NCBI GenBank assembly: GCA_011799875.1
Contig: CM022297.1
Coordinates: 517,440,929-517,504,928 of the forward strand
Direction of reading: 5' to 3'
Length of the DNA: 64,000 nucleotides
DNA from: Thinopyrum elongatum
Taxonomy: Eukaryota; Streptophyta; Magnoliopsida; Poales; Poaceae
In this document: positions 54,901 through 64,000 of the stretch, piece after piece
Numbering within the stretch: position 1 is the stretch's first letter
How the letters are laid out: the number at the start of each line of letters is the position of its first letter
Notes under the pieces: model-generated
Told to the model about the DNA's origin: nothing
Database searches by the model: none
What the model saw: only the letters and a program-made list of their open reading frames with translations
Made by a program: the position numbers and the translations under genes

Positions 54901-56640
54901 CCACCCGGCGAGCGGGTTCGTGCACCAACATCGAACGGTGCTTTGTGGGCGGCGACGGCGGGGGCAAGTTCACCCCCAGGCCGACCATGCGGCATCCTCC
55001 GCCCTGTCTTGGGCCAAGGCACCCCTCGCATCCTCGCGGCGTCCTCCACACCTTGGACGCGGCCTCCTCTTCCTCCCTCACAGCGCACGATGGTTAACTC
55101 CTACCAACCTCCTCACTAGGGGCATGCGAGTAGTACTTTGCTTCGAGGGCTAATAAAATTTTCTCAATAAGTATATGAGTTCTTTATAACTAATGTGAGT
55201 TCATGGACTATTATGCACTCCCACCTATCCACATATTGCTAGCCTCTTCGGTACTGTGCATTGCCCTTTCTCACGTCGAGAGTTGGTGCAAACTTCGCCG
55301 GTGCATCCAAAGCCCGTGATATGTGATACCTCCTTTTATTGATCTGGTATTGGAACAGAAAAGAGTATCCCGCACCTATTTTCCCAGAGATGACCCTGGG
55401 TTATCGAACCCATGAGAGCAAGATTCCCTTGAAGCGATGGTCTCTAGCAAGCTTTTGTCAAAGTGTCAAATCCAGCTTTTGACCAGAGCAACAACCAAAT
55501 AGTGATTCAAACACTTACAATAAAAAGAGGTACGGGTATGAGGTCTTATGCTTACAACCTTCTATTTGCAATGGGGTCAAATAGGCTATTAATTTGTGCG
55601 ATGGAAGTCACCAATCGAGATGTGCTTGTTACGTATCAAAGTGGGGGATGTGTCCAAATAACATCTTGACCGGCACGAGTCCTACATCAAGAATCAGTTG
55701 TCCTATCGCAAGTCCTATCTGTCACGCGGGGTTGCCTTGATAGTTAAGATAATGAAATCAGACAAGAGCTTTGGGCGTTAATGACTACACCTCATTTATC
55801 CCCAAGGATATGATCCATGTTACCCTACTGAACCTTACTTTCACCGGTGTTCGGTATAACACTTCACAGTCTCCTTGCTCCTAGCCTCACTAGTGCTCGA
55901 TCTCCATGATCCTGGGTACCTGTAGGGATGAAGGTCATGGACAAGATAAGAGACATCTTCACGGAACAGTTTTATTTCACACATACGGGACATTATGTCA
56001 AAGTCTTCCATTGATCCCCTCAACAAATACCTTGGGTTGTAAGGCTCATGCCTCAACCAATACCTTACCGAACTACTCACACATGGAGATCAGATCACGA
56101 GAAGAAAACATTCAAGAACACATCTTGAGATTGATTGATTTCAATATGTCTTAAAGTGGATGCCTCATGCGATGCACGATTACAAGTAGGAAATAGTTGA
56201 GAGAGCACTATGGTGGTAGTGGAGATGGCTATGGAGATGGAGATGGCGGCAGCTAGGGTTTGTGGATGAAGATGACGAAAAAGAGGTTCTGACTTCTGTG
56301 CTCTTCGTTCTATTGATATTTCGACGGGGTCCCTTTAATAAAAGTTGTTCAGGTGGACGATCTTCCTCGAAATCCACGGCAAACGGGTGCTCATACGGGC
56401 GCTCGCGCCCGTATGGAACACTGTCTTTTGCTCTGTCTGCACGCAAACGCCTCCTGTTGATTCCTTCTTCCTCCATTTTCCTTCCATTCCATTTCCACAT
56501 TTGGTTTCCTCCCTTTTTAGCCCATTTCCTGTGGAAACACATCAAAGAGAGGATTTGTGGAAACCTTTGCATTCATTAGTCATTAGTGGCAATATCAGAG
56601 CGAATGTCTCTTTCTAAAGAAAATATCTCGGATTAAATAA
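54901..56640. other. Transposon-like spacer, no supported gene
   Basis: The GC-rich start (to about 55090) may be more of the decayed coiled-coil gene. Beyond that, repetitive-looking retroelement DNA of Gypsy type is suspected but no domain was found. The frame at 56180-56572 has no motif. Confidence 0.3.
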
Positions 56641-57879
56641 AGGTGAAATGAGTGTAAAAATATCACTTATCAATATGATACGCTCTATCTCACATAAGCC
56701 TCCTTATATCTTCCTCAAAACAGCCACCATACCTACCTATCATGGCATTTCCATAGCCATTCCGAGATATATTGCCATGCAACTTCCACCGTTCCGTCTT
56801 ATGACATGTGTGTTCATCATCATATTGCTTTGCATGATCATATAGAGTTGGCATGATATTTGTGGCACTGTCACCGTGCATCATTGTAATACATGTTACG
56901 CTAGATCATTGCACATCATGGTACACTGCTAGAGGCATTCATATAGAGTCATGTTGTTCCAGTTTATCGGTTGTAAGTAAATAAAAGTGTGATGATTATC
57001 ATTATTAGAGCATTGTCGCAGTGAGGTAAAGAATGATGGATACTAATCATTCCTCCAAAATGTGGGGATGAGGTTCATGATATTGTTCTAAAAATGAGAG
57101 AAAAGGAGAGAAGGGGCAATGCTACTATCCTTTTACCACACTTGTGCTTCAAGTAGCACCATGTTTTTCATATAGAGAGTCTCCTGAGTTGTCACTTCCA
57201 TATACCAGTGGAAAATTTTCATTATAGAACTTGGCTTGTATATTCCAATGATGGGCTTCCTCAAATGCCCGAGGTCTTCATGAGCATGCAAGTTGGATGC
57301 ACGCGCACTTAGTTTCAGTATTGAGCTTTTATACACTTATAGCTCTAGTGCATTCGTTGCATGGCAATCCCTACTCTTCGCATTAATATTGATTGAAGTA
57401 CCTCTCCATTGCCTAACGATCCGCCCAGTTGATGCGAGACTTTGTTCCCTTTTGACTTCCCTTATGAATCTCTACCACCGCATTCTATTCCACCTGTAGT
57501 GCAAATGTCATGGCTCACGCTCATGTATTGAGTGGAGTTGAAAATGCTGAAGCGCGTTAAAAAGTATGATCCAATTGCTTGGTTTGACACCGAGGTGCTC
57601 ATGATTTATCTTAATGCGATGAAGGCGGAGTCATGCCATGCTTACATAATTCAATGTGTAGGGATAACATTCCTTGAGCATAGTATATTTTGAAAAGGTA
57701 ATGATTATGTTCTTGTATTCATGGATATTATTATGTTGATATCAATTACTTCATCGTTTCTCAATATTTATACCGTAAAAAGATTATATGATAGACATGT
57801 TAGGTAGCATTCAACATCGAAAATTCTGTTTTTATCATTTACCTACTCGAGGACGAGCATGAATTAAGCCTGGGGATGC
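56641..57879 (+). mobile_element. Gypsy 3' internal region (plus strand)
   Basis: Non-coding DNA with the familiar run CTATCATGGCATTTCCATAG, GAGATATATTGCCATGCAAC and CATTATTAGAGCATTGTC, ending in ACTCGAGGACGAGCATG…AAGCCTGGGGATG, the purine tract before the LTR at 57880. It is recognised as the 3' untranslated internal part of a Triticeae Ty3/Gypsy element. gag-pol is missing to its left. Confidence 0.65.
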
Positions 57880-59254
57880 TAATACGTCTCCAACATATAT
57901 GTAATATTTTATTCTTTCATGCTATTATATTATCAATCTTAGATACTTTATATGCAACTTTATATCATTTTTGGGAATTAACCTATCAACTCAGTGCCCA
58001 GTGCCAGTTCCTGTTTTTGCCTATTATTTTGTTTCACCGAAAATCAATACCAAACGAAGTCCAAATACGGTGAAACTTTACAGTGGTTTTTTCTGGACCA
58101 GAAGGGACCCTAGAAGCTTCGGGAGGACGCCAAAAGATGTACGAGAGGGCCACAAGCTCGCACGGTGGGGGGCCCTAGGGGCGCGCCGCCTGAGCTTGTG
58201 GGCCCCACATAATTTTTGTGACCTAATTCCACTTCTATAAATTCACATAAATTCCAAAGCAATAGAGAGCCACCCGAAACAATTTTTCCGTCGCCGCAAG
58301 CTTCTGTTCTTCTGTGATCCCATATGGAGGCCTTTTCCGGAACTCTGCCGGAGGGGGAATCGATCATGAAGGGCCTATACATCAACCTTACTCCACCTCT
58401 GATGATGTGTGAGTAGTTTACCACAGACCTACGAGTCCATAGTGATTACCTAGATAGCTTCTTCTCTCTATTCGATCTTCAATATGATGTTCTCCTCAGA
58501 GTTCAATCCGATGTAATCTTCTTTTGCGATGTCTTTGCTGGGATCCCATGAATTGTGCGTTTATGATCAGATTGTTCATTGAAATTAAATGAGTCTTTTC
58601 TGAACTTTATTATGCATGATTATTATAGCTTTGTATTTCTCTCCGATCTATCCGTTTGGTTTGGATAACTAGATTGATTTACCTTCAGTGGGAGAGGTGC
58701 TTTGTAGTGGGTTCAATCTTGCGGTGTCCACGCCTCGTGGCAGAAGGGGTAGCGAGGCACATATGGTATTGTTGCTACTATGGGTAAAATGAAGGGGTTT
58801 AATCATATTGCTTGGTTTTATTTTGTCTACATTATGTCATCATACTTCATGCATTACTCTGTTTATTATGAACTTAATACGTAGAGAGGCAAGCATAGAA
58901 GCACTCTCGAAGTGGAGTAATAGTAGTAGATGCAGGCAGGAGTCGGTCTACTTGTGACGGACGTAATGCCTGTATACATGATCATTGCCATGAATAACGT
59001 CATAACTATGTGTTTTTGTATCAATTGCCCAATAGTAATTTGTCTACCCATCGTATGCTATTGAGAGAGAAGCCTCAAATGAAAACTATGGCCCCCGGGT
59101 CTACTTTAATCATATAACAACAACCAAAAATACCTTGCTGCAATTTTCTTACTTTTATTTTACATTGCAATTTATCTATCACCTACAACCAGATTTGATC
59201 CTTGCAATTAATGAGTACAAGGGGATTGACAACCCCCTTGCCTGCATTGGGTGC
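57880..59254 (+). mobile_element. Gypsy 3' LTR, plus orientation
   Basis: It begins TAATACGTCTCCAAC (TGATACGTCTCC in intact relatives, so the first base pair has mutated). It runs through CAGTGCCCAGTGCCAGTTCC and CTTCTATAAATTC (probable TATA, about 58233) to GCATTGGGTGC at 59254. There a second LTR begins in the opposite orientation, so its 3' terminus may be cut. Confidence 0.7.
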
Positions 59255-60708
59255 TGATGACCCACAAGTATAAGGGATCAATCATAGTCCTTTCGATAAG
59301 TAAGAGTGTCGAACCCAACGAGGAGCAGAAGGAAATGACAAGCAGTTTTCAGCAAGGTATTGTCTGCAAGCACTGAAACTATCGGTAACAGATAGTTTGA
59401 TAGCAAGGTAATTTGTAACGAACAACAAGTAGTAACGGTAACAAAGGTGCAGCAAGGTAGCCCAATCTTTTCTGTAGCAAAGGACAGGCCGAACGGTCTC
59501 TTATAATAAGAAAAACGTTCTTGAGGACACACGGGAATTTCATGTAGTCACTTTCATCATGTTTGTTTGATTCGCATTCGCTACTTTGATAATTTGGTAT
59601 GTGGGTGGACCGGTGCTTGGGTGTTGTTCTTAATTGAACAAGCCTCCCACTTATGATTAACCCCTCTCGCAGGCATCCGCAACTACGAAAGAAGAATTAA
59701 GATAAATCTAACCATAGCATGCAATATATGGATCCAAATTAGCCCCTTACGGAATCAGCCCCTCTCGCAACCCATCATCTAATTACTACTCCACAATGCC
59801 TTCCCTTACGCCCAAGGATGGTGAAGTGTCATGTAGTTGACGTTCACACGACCCCACTAAGGGAAACAACAACATACATATCATCATAATATCGAACGAA
59901 TACCAAAATCACATGATTACTTATGACAAGACTTCTCCCATGTCGTCAAGAACAAAAGTAACTAATCACAAATCATATTCATGTTCAAGATCAGAGGGGT
60001 ATTGACTAGCATCAAGGATCTGAATATATAATCTTCCACCAAATAAACCAACTAGCATCAACTACAAGATGTAATCAACACTACTAGCAACCCACAGGTA
60101 CCAATCTGAGGTTTTGAGACAAAGATTGAATACAAGAGATGAACTAGGGTTTGAGATGAGATGGTGCTGGTGAAGATGTTGATGAAGATTGATCCTCCCA
60201 TGATGAGAGGGTTGTTGGTGATGTCGATGGCTTTGATTTCCCCCTCCTGGTGGGAAGTATCCCTGGTGGAATCGCTCCGCCGGAGAGCAAAAGTGCTCCT
60301 GCCCAGGTTCCGCCTCGAAATGGCGGCGCTTCGTCCTGAAAGTCCTCTCCTTTTTTTCGAGGGTAAATGGCTTCATATATGAGAAGATGGGCTAGGAGGA
60401 TGGCCAGGGTCCCACGAGACACCTGGGCGCGCCTGGTGGGCCTCCTCTAGTATTTCTTTTCTCCGGTATTTTTTTATATATTCCAAAATAGTTCTCGGTA
60501 AAATTTCAGCTCATTTGGAGTTATGCAGAATAGGTATCTCTGATGTAGCATTTTCTGGTCCAGAATTCTAGCTGCCGGCAATCTCCCTCTTCATGTAAAT
60601 CTTGCAAATTAAGAGAGAAAAGGCATTATAATTGCACCACAAAGTATTATATTGATCAAAAACAGTATAAATAACAGTAGGAAACCATGATGCAAAATGA
60701 ACGTATCA
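59255..60708 (-). mobile_element. Gypsy 3' LTR (Sabrina/Fatima-type), minus orientation
   Basis: 1454 bp with TG…CA ends (TGATGACCCACAAG … GAACGTATCA). On the minus strand the purine tract AAGCTTGGGGGAGT lies directly upstream, so this is the 3' LTR of the element whose coding part fills the right edge of the window. Full-length reference for the copies at 8403-9861 and 9972-11054. Confidence 0.85.
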
Positions 60709-62257
60709 ACTCCCCCAAGCTTAGACCTCTCTTGCCCTCAAGCGAAAGCCGATATCGATAATCATGACCACATGTTTAGAGAGAGAGAGGTGTCGCTAAA
60801 AACAAAATATGGCATAGTAGCATCATGATCATTGTCATTGTAGCAATATATATTATCATAGGATTTCTCACGAGCAAGTAACAATTCATCACAATAACAA
60901 AGTATAAAGCATAAACTTTCTTGAAAACTAACAAACTATGTTCTCAGTCAACAAGGCAATTAAAATTCATCATATTTTCAGGAAGGGTCCCATGTAAGAG
61001 TTTGTGTTTAGCAAGTCCACATACTAAACTATCATTTAGTCTTTTATGATTGCTGACACTCACGACATATATATGGAGCAAAAGTTTCAGTCAGACACAT
61101 AGAAAGATAGGGGCTTATAGTTTCGCCTCCCAACTCATTTACCTCAAGGGTAATGTTAGCAATAATAACTCATGATCACTCATATCCAACTGGATATATA
61201 TGCCTAGATCTTTCCCCACAACATGGTGCTTACAAAGAGAAAATGAAAAGGGAGTAGAGGAGAACACTATTGACTCTTGCATGAAAAGTAAAAACATAAA
61301 GTACGATAGGCCCTTCGCAGAGGGAAGCAGAGGTTGTCATGCACTTTTTATATTTGGATGTGCAAGCTCTTAATGTAAAGGAACGTCACTTTATATTGCC
61401 CTTTATGATAGAAACCTTTATTATGCAGTCTGTCGCTTTTATTTCTTTACCATCACAAGAGCGTACAAAGCTTATTTTCCCTTACAATAAAAGATCATAC
61501 ATCTTTAGGAGCAATTTTTATTGTTTTATTGCACCGATGACAACTTATTTGAAGGATTTTATTCAATCCATAGGTAGATATAGTGAACTCTCATGACATG
61601 AAACTGGGTTTAAGGGTTTTGGATGCACAAGTAGTATCTCTACTTGGTGCGGATTTTTGTCTAGCAAAGATATTGAGCAAGCACCACATGTTGGAGGATC
61701 CATAACAATATAACTTCTATGTGAATATAAGCAAACATAACTCATTATCTTGTCTTCCTTGTCCAACGTCAATAATTTGACATAGAATATTTAATGGGGG
61801 CTCACAATCATAAAAGATGTCCAAGATAGTATATTTATATGTGAATCTTCTCTTCCCTTATTAACTTTTTCATGAATTGCATCATTGACAAATACTATGT
61901 TTGTTAACTTCCAACAAATTTTACCACTTATACTTTTCATTATGTAAAGTCATTATTTTTCATGATATTAGCATATGATCTTTCCATTATTTTCATAGCT
62001 AAGATTGAAATATAAAAGTAAAAAAAGCAAAACTCAAACTACTCTTTAGTATATAACTCTCAACTCGATTACATAGATAGATAGATCACGAAACTAGCAC
62101 TCGAAAATAGATCATACTAAAATTTTATTCTACTAAATCATAAAATAGCTAAGGATCGAACATGATAGGTAAAGATAATAAAAGTGATGGAGATACGATA
62201 CCGGGGCACCTCCCCCAAGCTTGGTACAAGCCTGGGGTGGTGCCCATACCCGTGTAC
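60709..62257 (-). mobile_element. Gypsy 3' untranslated internal region
   Basis: About 1.5 kb of AT-rich DNA between the additional ORF and the LTR of the minus-strand element. It contains the purine tract (complement of 60709-60722) and no coding sequence. CCTCCCCCAAGCTTGG at 62210-62225 is a second purine-tract-like sequence near the ORF. Confidence 0.65.
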
Positions 62258-62668
62258 TCAAGTTTCTTTCTTCGGTGATGATGGTGATGATGAGGTAGTG
62301 GGTTTGTCCTTCCGCTTTCGCTTGAGAACACAGTTTTCCTCCTTCAGCTTGCTGACCTCTTGCTCAAGCTCCAATACCCTCTCACATAATACGTTCTTGT
62401 TTTCCTGTAGAAGACGGAAAGGTTTAAATTGAAACTTAGATTCGTTTACTGTGTTTGGGAGGCTCGATTTCTTGAACTCCACATGCATATTCCCTGGTTG
62501 AGGTAGAGGGGCTTCATATTCTTCCGAACTCTTGCTTTCCATCCTCTTCAAATCAACATCTCGCTCTTCCTCCGTGGACCATCCATAGGGATCTATGTCC
62601 CCAGAGATCCTTGGGTTTGCAACATAGTGTGATACAAAGCTCTCTCCATCTGAGTCTTGGGACGACAT
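62258..62668 (-). CDS. Additional ORF downstream of Gypsy pol
   Basis: 136 codons with no homology to gag or pol domains. The N-terminal half is acidic (SSQDSDGESF…, DPYGWSTEEERDVDLKRM). Residues about 85-115 form a short coiled coil with leucines (CERVLELEQEVSKLKEEN). The C-terminus is basic and Ser-rich (KRKRKDKPTTSSSPSSPKK), resembling a nuclear-localisation tail. Athila/Tat-lineage Gypsy elements of Triticeae often carry an extra ORF between integrase and the 3' LTR. Its role is unknown. The frame is intact, unlike the neighbouring pol. Confidence 0.6.
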   Translation of the reverse strand: MSSQDSDGESFVSHYVANPRISGDIDPYGWSTEEERDVDLKRMESKSSEEYEAPLPQPGNMHVEFKKSSLPNTVNESKFQFKPFRLLQENKNVLCERVLELEQEVSKLKEENCVLKRKRKDKPTTSSSPSSPKKET

Positions 62669-62990
62669 ACTGTCAGATCTGCCAGGAAAATAGCACGAAA
62701 CAAAGACAGAAGAGATTTCTGCGATACGATGGTCAAAACATTCAGGAGTATATATAAAGAATTTTTATCTTGCAAAACAAGTATTGCAGAAGAAAATAGA
62801 GTCGGGAAGGCACATGAGGGGCCCACGAGCCACCAGGTGTGCCCTAGGGGGTGGGCGCGCCCAAGTGCCTCGTGGGCAGCTCGTGGGTCCCCTCGGCTGT
62901 TTCTTATTTTGGTATTTTCTAATATTCCAAAATGGACAGCAAATATTTTTATGAAATTTTTTGAGTTGGTTTACTTACCGTGTCACATAC
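62669..62990 (-). other. Spacer between Gypsy integrase and additional ORF
   Basis: About 320 bp including a GC-rich patch (62810-62900) similar in wording to part of the LTR (GGGCGCGCCC, CTCGTGGG). No coding sequence. Confidence 0.4.
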
Positions 62991-64000
62991 CTATTCCTTT
63001 TCAGGGTTCTGAGTGTTCTTGAAGGTCTCTCTTATGTGTTCCTCCAGTGTCATAGTTTGAACAATGTTAGTTTCAACATTAATAGGTGTACCTGAGATAT
63101 AATGCTTAATTCTTTGTCCATTGACCACCCTTGGATTAGTGCCTTTGGAGTTGTTGATCTTGATAGCTCCGAAATGATAAACTTCTTTGATGATATACAG
63201 GCCTTCCCATTTAGAGAGAAGTTTTCCTGCAAAGAATCTGAAGCGAGAGTTGTACAATAGAACATACTCATCCACTTTGAATTCCTGTTTTTGAATTCTT
63301 TTATCATGCAATATTTTAAATTTTTGTTTAAAAAACTTGGCATTATCATATGCTTGGGTTCTCCATTCATCTAACGAGCTAATATCAAATAACCTCTTTT
63401 CACCGGTAAGTTTGAAATCGTAGTTAAGTTCTTTGATTGCCCAATATGTTTTTTGTTCTAGCTCAAGAGGTAAATGACATGCTTTTTCATAGATCATCTT
63501 ATATGGAGACATACCCATAGGGTTCTTATAAGCAGTTATATAAGCCCATAATGCATCATCAAGTTTCTTAGACCAATTCTTTCTAGATCTATTAATGGTC
63601 TTTTGCAAAATCAAGTTGATTTCCCTATTGCCCAATTCAACTTGACCACTAGACTGTGGATGATAAGGGGATGCAATTCTATGGTTAACATCATATTTAG
63701 CAAGAAGTTACGGAAAGCACCATGAATAAAATGTGAACCACCATCAGTCATTAAATATCTAGGGACCCCAAACCTCAGGAAAATAACTTAATTATGCATT
63801 TTTAATAGAGGTGTTATGATCCGCACTACTAGTTGGAATAGCTTCTACCCACTTAGTAACATGATCAACAACAACTAAAATATGTGTATACCCATTAGAG
63901 GAAGGAAAAGGTCCCACATAATCAAATACCCAAACATCAAATGGCTCAATAACAAGTGAATAGTTCATAGGCATTTCCTGACGTCTACCAATATTACTAA
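62991..64000 (-). pseudogene. Ty3/Gypsy integrase, 3' end of pol, broken
   Basis: Pol continues beyond the window edge. At 63974-63792 the integrase core start is seen (WVFDYVGPFPSSNGYTHILV and VTKWVEAIPT, with the first catalytic Asp in VFDYVGPF). The frame is then lost between 63791 and 63636, where several stops and at least one shift occur across the region that should hold the second Asp and the Glu. It resumes at 63635-62991 with the C-terminal half (WSKKLDDALWAYITAYK, GMSPYKMIYEKACHLPLELE, YVLLYNSR…GKLLSKWEGLYII), ending in a stop at 62991. Non-functional. The lineage is Athila/Tat-like. Confidence 0.85.

Overview
The window is plant nuclear DNA from a grass of the wheat/barley tribe (Triticeae). 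This rests on spliced genes with GT-AG introns set among nested transposons, on Copia LTRs of the BARE/Angela type, on Gypsy LTRs of the Sabrina/Fatima type, and on many Stowaway, Harbinger, hAT-like and Mutator-like MITEs. About four fifths is transposon-derived. Exact species and chromosome cannot be read from the sequence. There are no operons, CRISPR arrays or bacterial features.

Two host genes read through with complete splicing. (1) CTP synthase on the minus strand (42770 down to 37304) has 21 exons whose junctions all keep frame, giving a 599-residue protein with both the synthetase and glutaminase active-site motifs. (2) A type-B response-regulator-like gene on the plus strand (11887-16199) has 8 exons and 399 codons. 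Its GARP DNA-binding domain is intact, but its receiver domain is degenerate and lacks the acidic pair and the conserved lysine. Broken relatives of both genes lie around them. A promoter-side copy at 1796-3460 carries a CTP synthase fragment plus broken response-regulator exons. A second CTP synthase fragment sits just upstream of the intact regulator (11055-11500). The last exons of the regulator are repeated in tandem at 16863-17516 and 36196-36578.

Layout. 1-544: BARE/Angela LTR tail. 545-1795: GC-rich unclassified DNA. 1796-3460: duplicated pseudogene block A. 3461-7560: unclassified repeats, a hAT-like MITE and a short repeat shared with the regulator promoter. 7560-11054: Gypsy debris with two nested LTRs of one family. 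11055-16862: block B with the intact regulator. 16863-36578: the tandem 3' duplicate, split by a nest of insertions. A PIF/Harbinger element (17517-36195) holds a Copia retrotransposon (18039-35495). The 3' LTR of that Copia holds an 8.66-kb CACTA-like element (25223-33880), which holds a 620-bp Mutator-like foldback (27973-28592). Target-site duplications or an empty site support every level except the CACTA-like one. 37304-42770: CTP synthase. 43564-45240: three-copy tandem array. 46651-47691: Harbinger-like element. 52048-52313: foldback MITE. 53010-54900: a Harbinger end and a decayed coiled-coil transposon gene with tandemly repeated exons. 55100-64000: two Gypsy elements meeting head to head at 59254/59255.

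The functional content is therefore one pyrimidine-nucleotide enzyme and one putative cytokinin-type transcription factor that has probably lost phosphorelay control. The rest records how segmental duplication, microhomology deletion and transposon nesting reshaped the interval between them.
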